From: Burkholderiales bacterium
GTDB lineage: Bacteria > Pseudomonadota > Gammaproteobacteria > Burkholderiales > Burkholderiaceae_C
DNA length: 37,798 bases
Direction of reading: 5' to 3'
Assembly (NCBI GenBank): GCA_026400105.1
Contig: JAPLPQ010000098.1
Location: 1-37,798, forward strand
This document shows positions 1 through 6,677 of this stretch, one piece after another. Position numbers and translations under genes: made by a program. The first letter of the stretch is position 1. Every line of letters begins with the position of its first letter. The notes beneath the pieces were generated by a model. That model had not been told where the DNA came from and made no database searches. It saw only the letters and a list, made by a program, of their open reading frames with translations.

Positions 1-378
1 GGCGCATTGCTCGGCGAAATTGCCCTGGCGGTCGAGCGCGTCGATGTCCTGCTGCTCGACCCAGCGGCCGTCGGCATGGCAGGCCAGCAGCAGGCCGAGT
101 TCCTCGAAGCTCTCGCGGATCGCCGCGATCGCATGCGTCAGCTGCAGATCGTCCTGCTGTGGTCGCCGGCTGGCCAGTCCGTGCGACTGCGCATCGGCGG
201 CGTCGAGGCCGCCGCCCGGAAAGACATAGGCCCCCGGCGCGAAGCGGGCCTGCGCCGAGCGTCTGGTCAGCAGCACTTCGAGCCCCTCGGCACCGTCACG
301 CAGCAGCAGCAGGGTGGCGGCCGCTCGCGTCGGCGCAGGGGTATGCGAGGGATGCAGGAGTTGGGTCGGGCGTGGCAT
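1..378 (-). CDS. NUDIX hydrolase, 5' part (cut by left edge)
   Basis: The first 126 residues of a NUDIX-family hydrolase are visible; the gene continues past the left edge. The family cleaves nucleoside diphosphates linked to another group, using metal held by the Nudix box. Seen here are a GAYVFPGGGLDAAD segment (residues 49-62) and the helix RESFEELG (residues 88-95), which carries the metal-binding glutamates. The two halves are separated by about 25 extra residues compared with the compact Nudix box, as in NUDT7/NUDT19-like (CoA or acyl-CoA diphosphatase type) proteins. Substrate is inferred only from that resemblance. ATG at 378 is the only start codon before an upstream in-frame stop; no clear Shine-Dalgarno precedes it. 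The gene is divergent from the OmpA-like gene at 567. Confidence 0.85.
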   Translation of the reverse strand, partial: MPRPTQLLHPSHTPAPTRAAATLLLLRDGAEGLEVLLTRRSAQARFAPGAYVFPGGGLDAADAQSHGLASRRPQQDDLQLTHAIAAIRESFEELGLLLACHADGRWVEQQDIDALDRQGNFAEQCA

Positions 379-521
379 GTGGAAGAGGGGATGGTGGCGG
401 GCCTGACGTAGTCGGCCGCGGCTGGTCTGAATCGGGTAATGTCTTCTGTCCCGGGCCAGGCTATGGTAAGGCCGTTACGGCTCGTGACGAATAGATGCTG
501 TTCAGTCACGGATTTTGGGCC

Positions 522-527
522 TACACT
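522..527 (+). promoter_or_regulatory. candidate -10 box for the OmpA-family gene
   Basis: TACACT lies 39 bases upstream of the ATG at 567, in the only sizeable gap before the gene. It matches four of six bases of the sigma-70 -10 consensus. The best -35 candidate, TTCAGT at 501-506, is only 15 bases away, so the call is weak. Confidence 0.3.
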
Positions 528-566
528 TTTCGGGTCAGTGACAAATCTGATTCAAAGGGGAAGCAA

Positions 567-1223
567 ATGAAGAGAAACATCCTGATCGCCACGCTCGCCG
601 GTGCAGTCGTCCTGTCCGGTTGCGCCAACATGAGCGAAGACCAGAAGAGCGGTACCGGCAAGGGCGCCGCTTACGGTGCAGCCGCCGGCGCAGTGCTTGG
701 CGCCCTCACCGGCAGCGGTACCAAGGGCGCCGTGCGCGGTGCTGCGGTGGGTGCGGCCGCTGGCGCACTGGGCGGTTATGCCTGGTCTTCGCGTCTGGAG
801 CAGCAAAAACGCGAGTTGGAGGCCAGCACGCGCGGCACCGGTGTCGAGGTCACGCAGACCGCCGACAACCAGCTCAAGCTCCACATCCCGAGCGACATCT
901 CGTTCGACAGCGGCCGGGCCGACATCAAGTCCAACTTCCGCTCCATTCTCGACGACTTCGCCCGTGGCCTGCAGAACAACCCGAATGCGCGCGTGACCAT
1001 CATCGGCCACACCGACAACGTCGGCAGCGATGCGGTCAACGACCCGCTGTCGTACAACCGCGCCGCCAGCGTGCGCAACTACCTGACCTCGCGCGGCATC
1101 TCGTCGAACGTGATCAGCATCGACGGTCGTGGCGAGCGCGAGCCGATCGCGAGCAACGAAACCGCCGACGGCCGTGCCCGCAACCGCCGCGTCGAGATCT
1201 TCGTCGGCGAAGGCGCACGCTAA
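567..1223 (+). CDS. OmpA-family lipoprotein with glycine zipper (YiaD-like)
   Basis: A 218-residue outer-membrane lipoprotein predicted to anchor to peptidoglycan. The N-terminus is a lipoprotein signal with lipobox LSGC (Cys19). Residues ~28-75 form a glycine/alanine zipper (repeated GAAxGAxxG patterns) that can insert into membrane. Residues ~105-215 are an OmpA C-terminal domain with the HTDNVGS, SYNRA and NRRVEI motifs; the conserved Asp and Arg contact diaminopimelate in known OmpA domains. The ATG at 567 was chosen over an in-frame ATG at 495 because it gives a perfect lipoprotein signal and sits just behind an AAAGGGGAAG ribosome site. The gene is monocistronic by layout. The YiaD-like assignment rests on the zipper plus OmpA architecture. 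Confidence 0.92.
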   Translation: MKRNILIATLAGAVVLSGCANMSEDQKSGTGKGAAYGAAAGAVLGALTGSGTKGAVRGAAVGAAAGALGGYAWSSRLEQQKRELEASTRGTGVEVTQTADNQLKLHIPSDISFDSGRADIKSNFRSILDDFARGLQNNPNARVTIIGHTDNVGSDAVNDPLSYNRAASVRNYLTSRGISSNVISIDGRGEREPIASNETADGRARNRRVEIFVGEGAR

Positions 1224-1237
1224 TACCCTGGCCGCAA

Positions 1238-1253
1238 GGGCCGGCGCCGGCCC
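1238..1253 (+). terminator. GC-rich palindrome after the OmpA-family gene
   Basis: GGGCCGGCGCCGGCCC is a perfect 16-base palindrome 15 bases after the stop codon. It can fold into a short, very stable hairpin. No T-tract follows, so it is either a weak terminator or an mRNA-stabilising hairpin. It directly abuts the -10-like box of dapF. Confidence 0.4.
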
Positions 1254-1259
1254 GATAAT
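1254..1259 (+). promoter_or_regulatory. -10-like box of dapF, possible leaderless start
   Basis: GATAAT (five of six consensus bases) lies six bases before the dapF ATG, and no Shine-Dalgarno is present. Transcription from this box would begin at or beside the ATG, giving a leaderless mRNA. No good -35 is visible. Confidence 0.45.
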
Positions 1260-1265
1260 GCGGCC

Positions 1266-2150
1266 ATGCGGATTCCATTCACCAAGATGCAGGGCGCGGG
1301 CAATGACTTCGTTGTCCTCGACGAGACGCGCGGGCGCTTTGGCCTGAGCACAGCCCAATACCGTTTTCTGGCCGACCGGCATTTCGGTGTCGGTGCCGAC
1401 CAGATCCTGACGGTGCGCCCGGCGCCCCTGCCCGGGCTCGACTTCGAGTACCTGATCCACAACGCCGATGGTGGCGAGGTCGAGAACTGCGGCAACGGCG
1501 CGCGCTGCTTCGTGCGCTATGTGCACGAGCGTGGCCTGACGACGCAGCCGACCGTGCGCGTCAAGGTGCATGGCGGCTCGATCGAGTTGCGCCTCAACGC
1601 CGACGGCCGCGTGACGGTCGACATGGGCGCGCCGGTGTTCGAGCCCGCGCGCGTGCCCTTCGATCCGACCGGATTGCAGCCCCAGGCCAGCGGCGGCTGG
1701 CAGACCTGGCCCCTGACGCTGGCACTGCCCGGCGCAGCGGCCATCGCGCCGGTCGCGGTCGTCTCGATGGGCAACCCGCATGCGGTGCTGCTGGTCGATG
1801 ATGTCGAGACCGCGCCTGTGGCCGAGTGGGGCCCGCTGATCGAGCACCATCCGGCCTTCCCCAGGCGCGTCAACGCCGGCTTCCTGCAGATCATCGATCG
1901 CGCCCATGTCAAGCTGCGCGTCTACGAGCGCGGCGCTGGCGAGACCCTGGCCTGCGGCACCGGCGCCTGCGCGGCGGTGGTCGCCGGCATCCGGCTCGGC
2001 CTGCTTGACGAGCAGGTCGATGTACAGGCCCGCGGTGGCCGGCTCACGATTGCCTGGGCCGGTGGTCGCGACCTGGCCGCGCCCGTGCTGATGACCGGAC
2101 CGGCCGTCACCGTCTTCCAGGGCGAGATCGAAGTGCCCGACCTGGCCTGA
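1266..2150 (+). CDS. dapF: diaminopimelate epimerase
   Basis: Converts LL-diaminopimelate to the meso form in the cytoplasm, the last step before lysine and the source of the DAP that MurE adds to peptidoglycan. The 294-residue protein has the family start ([10 protein letters not shown], residues 8-17) and both catalytic cysteines: Cys75 in ENCGNGARC and Cys230 in ACGTGAC. Length is usual for the family (~275-295). The ATG at 1266 gives the canonical N-terminus. It is followed after seven bases by the DUF484 gene, an order also known from Pseudomonas. Function links it to the dcw cluster further right, whose MurE carries the DAP-type DNPR motif. Confidence 0.97.
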   Translation: MRIPFTKMQGAGNDFVVLDETRGRFGLSTAQYRFLADRHFGVGADQILTVRPAPLPGLDFEYLIHNADGGEVENCGNGARCFVRYVHERGLTTQPTVRVKVHGGSIELRLNADGRVTVDMGAPVFEPARVPFDPTGLQPQASGGWQTWPLTLALPGAAAIAPVAVVSMGNPHAVLLVDDVETAPVAEWGPLIEHHPAFPRRVNAGFLQIIDRAHVKLRVYERGAGETLACGTGACAAVVAGIRLGLLDEQVDVQARGGRLTIAWAGGRDLAAPVLMTGPAVTVFQGEIEVPDLA

Positions 2151-2157
2151 GTCCGTC

Positions 2158-2871
2158 ATGGACAGTCGCGCCCAGTTCCAGCCCCAGCCGATCACCGAGG
2201 ACGACATCGCCCATTTCCTCGCTAGCACGCCGGGCTTCTTCGAGCGCTATGCCGGGTTGCTCGCGAGCGTGCAGCTGGGCAGTCCGCACAGCGGTCGCGC
2301 CATCAGCCTGCAGGAGCGCCAGGTCGAGCTGCTGCGGCGCAAGATCCACGACCTCGAGCTCAGGCTGGCGGCCATGCTGCGCCTGGGGCGCGACAACGTC
2401 GGGATCGCGGACAAGTTGCTGGGCCTGTTCCAGGTCCTGCTGAGCGCGCGCGCGCAGCAGGACCTGCCCGGCCTGCTCTTGTCCGAGCTCGAGCGGCGCT
2501 TTGAGTTGCCCCAGGTCGCGCTCCGGCTCTGGGATCTGGCGCCCGAGTTCGCCGATCTCGACCAGGCGTCAGCAGCACTGGCTGCCGCCACCAGCAGCGC
2601 CGCCGCCTTGCCGGATCGGCTCTATTGCGGGCCGCAGGCGGGCCAGGCCGCGCTGGCCTGGCTGGCGCAGCCCGAGGCGGCGCAGTCGGTCGCGCTGCTG
2701 CCGCTGCGCGCTGTTGCCGATGCGTCGCCGTTCGGCCTGCTGGTGCTGGCTTCGGACGATCCGCAGCGCTTCCAGCCGTCGATGGACACCGATTTCCTGC
2801 GCCATCTGGCGGAGCTTGCGGGTGCCGCGCTGTCGCGCCTGCTGCCGGTCCGCCACAATAGCGCCCCATGA
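2158..2871 (+). CDS. DUF484 family protein
   Basis: A 237-residue cytoplasmic protein of the DUF484 family, whose fold resembles GAF sensor domains; its biochemical role is unknown. The sequence shows the family layout: an N-terminal segment with ITEDDIAHFLASTPGFFERY (residues ~12-31), a helical/coiled-coil region with ISLQERQVELLRRK (~48-61) and a C-terminal GAF-like domain (~90-230). It begins seven bases after dapF and its stop overlaps the start of the next gene (ATGA at 2868), so the three genes are probably one operon. In many gammaproteobacteria this gene sits between dapF and xerC; here xerC is replaced by an rRNA methyltransferase gene. Function is not inferred beyond the family. Confidence 0.88.
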   Translation: MDSRAQFQPQPITEDDIAHFLASTPGFFERYAGLLASVQLGSPHSGRAISLQERQVELLRRKIHDLELRLAAMLRLGRDNVGIADKLLGLFQVLLSARAQQDLPGLLLSELERRFELPQVALRLWDLAPEFADLDQASAALAAATSSAAALPDRLYCGPQAGQAALAWLAQPEAAQSVALLPLRAVADASPFGLLVLASDDPQRFQPSMDTDFLRHLAELAGAALSRLLPVRHNSAP

Positions 2872-4055
2872 AAACCATCAGACTCAAACCGGCCAAGGAA
2901 AAGTCCCTGCAGCGCCGTCACCCCTGGGTGTTCGACGGCGCTGTTGCCAAGGGCGGCGCCGATGCCGGCGAGACCGTGCGGGTCGAGAGCGCCGAAGGCG
3001 CCTTCCTGGCCTGGGGCGCCTATTCGCCGCAATCGCGCATCCGCGTCCGGGTCTGGAGCTTCGATGAAGGCCAGCGCATCGACGCGGCTTTCTTCAAGGA
3101 TCGGCTGCGTCAGGCGCTCGCGCTGCGGGCGCCGCTGCAGATCGCCAGCGACGGCCTGCGCCTGGTGCACGGCGAGTCCGACGGCCTGCCGGGCCTGGTG
3201 GTCGACCGCTATGGCGACACCCTGGTCGCGCAGTTCACGAGCTGCGGCACCGAGCGCTGGAAGGCTGTGCTGGCCGACGCGCTGCTCGAGCTGACCGGCC
3301 TGAGCCGGCTCTACGAGCGCAGCGACGCCAGCGCGCGTGCGCTCGAAGGCCTGCCCGAGCTCAAGGGCTGGCTGCGCGGCGCGGGCGAGACCGCCTGCGT
3401 GATCCACGAGAACGGCTGGCAGCTCGGGCTCGACGTCGAGCTCGGCCACAAGACCGGCTATTACCTGGATCAGCGCGACAGCCGGCGCGACATGGCCGAC
3501 TACGCACGCCGCTTCGGTTTCCAGCAGGTGCTCAACTGCTTCAGCTACACCGGCGGCTTCTCGGTCGCGGCGCTGGCCGGTGGCGCCGCGCATGTGACCT
3601 CGATCGACTCGTCCGGGCCGGCGCTCGAGCGCGCCCGCGCCAACGTCGAGCTCAACGGCTTTGAGCTGGCGCGCGCGACCTTCCTCGATGCCGATGTCAA
3701 CGCCAGCCTGCGCCGCTTCCTGGCCGAGGGCCGTACCTTCGATGCGATCGTGCTCGACCCGCCGAAGCTCGCGCCGACGGTGGCGCATGCCGAGCGCGCC
3801 GCGCGCGCCTACAAGGACATCAACCGGCTGGCCTTCAAGCTGCTGAATCCGGGCGGGGTGCTGTTCACCTATTCCTGCTCGGGCGGCATCGGAGTCGAGC
3901 TGTTCCAGAAGATCGTCGCCGGCGCCGCGCTCGATGCCGGCATCGATGCCGTGATCCTGCAGCGCCAGGGCGGGGCCGCCGATCACCCGACCGCGCTGGC
4001 CTTCCCGGAGGGCGAGTACCTCAAGGGCCTGGTGCTGATGCGCCGGCCTGACTGA
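2868..4055 (+). CDS. rlmI: 23S rRNA (cytosine-5) methyltransferase, RlmI-type
   Basis: SAM-dependent methyltransferase of the RlmI family (E. coli RlmI makes m5C1962 in 23S rRNA). The 395 residues match the usual length. An N-terminal PUA-like RNA-binding domain (~1-75, with RRHPWVFDGAV) is followed by a Rossmann methyltransferase domain. Motif I is FSYTGGFSVAAL, the acidic ribose-binding residue is in SIDSS, motif IV is VLDPPK, and FTYSCSGG contains the cysteine expected to attack C6. The start overlaps the stop of the DUF484 gene by four bases; a CACAAT hexamer eight bases before the ATG could also support an internal leaderless start. A strong hairpin follows (4062-4098). The exact target base is inferred from the family. 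Confidence 0.9.
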   Translation: MKTIRLKPAKEKSLQRRHPWVFDGAVAKGGADAGETVRVESAEGAFLAWGAYSPQSRIRVRVWSFDEGQRIDAAFFKDRLRQALALRAPLQIASDGLRLVHGESDGLPGLVVDRYGDTLVAQFTSCGTERWKAVLADALLELTGLSRLYERSDASARALEGLPELKGWLRGAGETACVIHENGWQLGLDVELGHKTGYYLDQRDSRRDMADYARRFGFQQVLNCFSYTGGFSVAALAGGAAHVTSIDSSGPALERARANVELNGFELARATFLDADVNASLRRFLAEGRTFDAIVLDPPKLAPTVAHAERAARAYKDINRLAFKLLNPGGVLFTYSCSGGIGVELFQKIVAGAALDAGIDAVILQRQGGAADHPTALAFPEGEYLKGLVLMRRPD

Positions 4056-4061
4056 GTCCGC

Positions 4062-4098
4062 GGCCAGGGGCGGCCCGGCGCTCGGGCCGGCCCTGGCC
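4062..4098 (+). terminator. long stem-loop after rlmI
   Basis: Two 16-base arms (4062-4077 and 4083-4098) pair with one mismatch around the loop GCGCT, seven bases after the rlmI stop. This is the strongest hairpin near the end of the dapF-DUF484-rlmI unit. No T-run follows, so termination is inferred from position and stability only. Confidence 0.6.
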
Positions 4099-4124
4099 CT
4101 GGCCCGAATCCCTGCCAGCTGCAC

Positions 4125-4130
4125 TACACT
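4125..4130 (+). promoter_or_regulatory. candidate -10 box for the COG0523 GTPase gene
   Basis: TACACT lies 63 bases before the ATG at 4194, just after the hairpin closing the previous operon. The -35 position shows no clear match. No Zur-like palindrome was recognised by eye in this gap. Confidence 0.25.
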
Positions 4131-4193
4131 GGCCGATTGCAATTTCACCGCTGGTGGCCTGTGCCGCCACGACCTGCTGACTGCGAGAACCCC

Positions 4194-5309
4194 ATGGCAC
4201 TGATACCCGTCACCATCCTGACCGGATTCCTCGGATCCGGCAAGACCACCCTGCTCAAGCGCGTGCTGACCGAGGCGCATGGTCAGAAGATCGCCGTGAT
4301 CGAGAACGAGTTCGGCGAGGAGAACATCGACACCGACATCCTGGTCTCCGACACCGAGGAGCAGATCATCCAGATGAGCAACGGCTGCGTCTGCTGCACC
4401 ATCCGCGAGGACCTGCGCAGCACGCTGCAGCTGCTGGCGGCCAAGAAGCGCAAGGGCCTGCTCGACTTCGAGCGCATCGTGATCGAGACCACCGGTCTGG
4501 CCGATCCGGGCCCGGTGGCGCAGACCTTCTTCATGGACGAGGAGATCGCCGAGAGCTATCTGCTCGACTCGATCCTCACGCTGGTCGATGCCAAGCATGC
4601 GCAGCAGCAGCTCGACGACCGCCAGGAGGCGCGACGCCAGCTCGGCTTTGCCGACCAGATCTTCATCAGCAAGTCCGACCTGGTGTCGGAGGCTGAGCTG
4701 GCCGAGCTCAAGCACCGGATCCGGCACATGAACCCGCGCGCGCCGATCCAGACCGTGCATTTCGGCCAGGTCGCGCTGAACCAGGTGCTCGACCTGCGCG
4801 GCTTCAACCTGAACGCCAAGCTCGACCTCGACCCGGACTTCCTCAAGCCCGACGATCACGATCACTGCGACCACGAGCATGGTCATTGCGAGCATGAGCA
4901 TGGCCACGATCACGATCACGATCACGATCACGATCACGGCCATGAAGGTCACGACCATGCGCCCGGCGAGGCCTGCAACCATCCCGGCCATGGCCACCAC
5001 CATCGCCATGACGACGATGTCAAGAGCTTCGTCTACCGCGAGACGCGCCCGCTCGATCCGGCCAAGCTCGAGGATTTCCTGGGCGCGATCGTGCAGGTCT
5101 ACGGCCCCAAGCTGCTGCGCTACAAGGGCGTGCTCCACATGACCGGCACCGAGCGCAAGGTGATCTTCCAGGGCGTGCATCAGCTCATGGGCAGCGACCT
5201 CGGCCCCGAGTGGGGCCCGGACGAATTGCGCCAAAGCAAGATGGTGTTCATCGGCATCGACCTGCCGCGCGACATCCTGCTGCAGGGGCTGGGGCAGTGC
5301 CTGGCCTGA
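4194..5309 (+). CDS. COG0523 (CobW/P47K) metal GTPase with His-rich insert
   Basis: A 371-residue G3E-family GTPase, a group that includes zinc metallochaperones and CobW. Seen: Walker A GFLGSGKTT (residues 11-19, Lys17), the metal-binding CVCC motif (Cys65-Cys68) within NGCVCCTIRED, a G-domain base-recognition segment ISKSD, and a C-terminal CobW domain with GVLHMTG. Between the GTPase and C-terminal domains (about residues 222-276) is a segment with about 22 histidines and three cysteines, dominated by Asp-His pairs, a probable zinc/nickel reservoir. The ATG at 4194 was chosen over one at 4137 because it starts the canonical MALIPVTILTGFLG. It lies directly upstream of dksA, a recurrent neighbour of COG0523 genes. 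Metal specificity is inferred, not shown. Confidence 0.92.
   Translation: MALIPVTILTGFLGSGKTTLLKRVLTEAHGQKIAVIENEFGEENIDTDILVSDTEEQIIQMSNGCVCCTIREDLRSTLQLLAAKKRKGLLDFERIVIETTGLADPGPVAQTFFMDEEIAESYLLDSILTLVDAKHAQQQLDDRQEARRQLGFADQIFISKSDLVSEAELAELKHRIRHMNPRAPIQTVHFGQVALNQVLDLRGFNLNAKLDLDPDFLKPDDHDHCDHEHGHCEHEHGHDHDHDHDHDHGHEGHDHAPGEACNHPGHGHHHRHDDDVKSFVYRETRPLDPAKLEDFLGAIVQVYGPKLLRYKGVLHMTGTERKVIFQGVHQLMGSDLGPEWGPDELRQSKMVFIGIDLPRDILLQGLGQCLA
4905..4937 (+). repeat. CACGAT hexanucleotide tandem repeat
   Basis: Five uninterrupted CACGAT units plus a final CAC encode the alternating Asp-His tract of the COG0523 protein. Because the unit is six bases, gain or loss of copies would change tract length without shifting the frame. 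Confidence 0.9.
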
Positions 5310-5326
5310 AGCGTCCGCGCCACCGT

Positions 5327-5332
5327 TACAAT
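5327..5332 (+). promoter_or_regulatory. candidate -10 box and long leader of dksA
   Basis: TACAAT (five of six consensus bases) lies 18 bases after the COG0523 gene and ~230 bases before dksA. The -35 region is poor (CTGAAG at 5306-5311, 15-base spacing). If used, it gives a long dksA leader containing an AAGGAG at 5455-5460 followed by an 11-codon TTG mini-ORF (5468-5503). Only the -10 match is direct evidence. Confidence 0.3.
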
Positions 5333-5560
5333 GCCGCCGCCGCGGGCCGTAGTGCGCGTCAGGCGTTTATCCAGTCAGAAAGATAAGAGTGAGGGCCGCT
5401 GGCGTCGCGTAACGCCTTGCCCGGCCCAACACCAGGACCGCCCCCAGGGGCATCAAGGAGAACGGTTTTGAACCTCGACAGCTCGCCTCCCCGCGCCACT
5501 TGACCGGCCGGCAGGGCTGCTGCAGCCACCGTTCTCCATTCCCACTCCATCGAAGTCATC

Positions 5561-6043
5561 ATGTCTACCACCGCACCCAAGACCGCCGCCCAGGATCCCC
5601 AGTTGGCAGACAACTGGAAGACCAAGCCATTGGAGCAGCTGACCGACGCCGACATGCTCGCCATGCCCGAGAGCGAGTACATGAACGAGGTCCAGCTGGC
5701 TTATTTCCGCCGCAAGCTGCTGGCGATCAAGGCCGGCATCCATGCCAACGCTGGCGAGACCACCGAGCACCTGCGCGAGGACACCACGGTCGTTCCCGAT
5801 CCGGCCGACCGCGCCACGATCGAGGAAGAGCATGCGCTCGAGCTGCGCACGCGCGACCGCGAGCGCAAGCTGCTCAAGAAGATCGAGCAGTCGATCGTGA
5901 GCATCGACTCCGGCGACTACGGCTACTGTGCCGAGACCGGCGAGCCGATCGGCGTCGGCCGCCTGCTGGCGCGTCCGACCGCCAATCTGTCGCTCGAGGC
6001 GCAACAGCGCCGCGAGCTCAAGCAGAAGATGTTCGGGGACTGA
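5561..6043 (+). CDS. dksA: DksA, RNA polymerase-binding regulator lacking most zinc-finger cysteines
   Basis: A 160-residue DksA/TraR-family protein that works with ppGpp in the RNA polymerase secondary channel to control rRNA and amino-acid promoters. The coiled-coil tip keeps DPADRA, equivalent to the E. coli D71/D74/A76 tip, and the following EEEHALELRTRDRERK helix is well conserved. The C-terminal globule is CAET...SLEA where classical DksA has CxxC...CxxC: only Cys123 remains, so it should not bind zinc in the usual way. Cysteine-poor DksA proteins of this kind are known in alpha- and betaproteobacteria. The ATG at 5561 starts the family-typical N-terminus. Expression may depend on its own leader (5310-5560). 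Confidence 0.95.
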   Translation: MSTTAPKTAAQDPQLADNWKTKPLEQLTDADMLAMPESEYMNEVQLAYFRRKLLAIKAGIHANAGETTEHLREDTTVVPDPADRATIEEEHALELRTRDRERKLLKKIEQSIVSIDSGDYGYCAETGEPIGVGRLLARPTANLSLEAQQRRELKQKMFGD

Positions 6044-6114
6044 TGTTCCCAGGCCCGTCGTGGTCTCGCTGGCTTGCGGCGCAATAAGCGCGCTCGCCTG
6101 CGAGAATAAGGGCC

Positions 6115-6675
6115 ATGGAACACAAAGACTCCTCGATCTTCTACGGCACGACCATCGTCTGCGTGCGGCGCCAGACGCCGCAGGGCGTTCAGGTCGCCAT
6201 TGGCGGTGACGGCCAGGTCACGCTCGGCCACATCGTCGTCAAGGGCACGGCGCGCAAGGTGCGCAAGCTCTACCGCGACCAGGTGCTGGCCGGTTTCGCC
6301 GGCGCGACCGCCGACGCCTTCACCCTGTTCGAGCGCTTCGAGGCCAAGCTCGACAAGCACCAAGGCCATCTGGTGCGTGCCGCGATCGAACTGACCAAGG
6401 ACTGGCGCACCGACCGCGTGCTGCGCCGGCTCGAGGCCATGCTGGCCGTGGCCGACAAGAGCGCCAGCCTGATCATCACCGGCAACGGCGATGTGCTCGA
6501 GCCCGAGCACGGCATCGTCGCGATCGGCTCGGGCGGCGCCTATGCCCAGTCGGCGGCCAAGGCGCTGCTCGACCACACCGAGCTCGACGCCGAAGCCATC
6601 GTGCGCAAGTCGCTCGCGATCGCGGGCGAGCTCTGCATCTACACCAACATGAACCACACGGTCGAGGTCCTGTAA
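6115..6675 (+). CDS. hslV: HslV (ClpQ) ATP-dependent protease peptidase subunit
   Basis: Threonine peptidase that forms the double-hexamer core of the HslUV proteasome-like protease in the cytoplasm. The 186-residue protein has an 11-residue propeptide ending in Gly11; Thr12 of TTIVCVRR would become the catalytic N-terminal nucleophile. Conserved blocks include [40 protein letters not shown] and GNGDVLEPE. It lies three bases ahead of hslU, the normal order. A GAGAAT hexamer seven bases before the ATG suggests a possible leaderless start, although AAGGG also lies close to the ATG. Because hslU is interrupted, HslV may lack a working partner. Confidence 0.97.
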   Translation: MEHKDSSIFYGTTIVCVRRQTPQGVQVAIGGDGQVTLGHIVVKGTARKVRKLYRDQVLAGFAGATADAFTLFERFEAKLDKHQGHLVRAAIELTKDWRTDRVLRRLEAMLAVADKSASLIITGNGDVLEPEHGIVAIGSGGAYAQSAAKALLDHTELDAEAIVRKSLAIAGELCIYTNMNHTVEVL

Positions 6676-6677
6676 CC

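Noticed and set aside
552-2228. 558-codon minus-strand open frame opposite the OmpA-family gene and dapF
   Set aside because: Antisense to two genes with complete motif sets; no recognisable domain.
2622-5234. 870-codon minus-strand open frame opposite rlmI and the COG0523 gene
   Set aside because: Antisense shadow of clear genes; its Val/Ile/Met-rich tract is just the complement of the His-Asp repeat.
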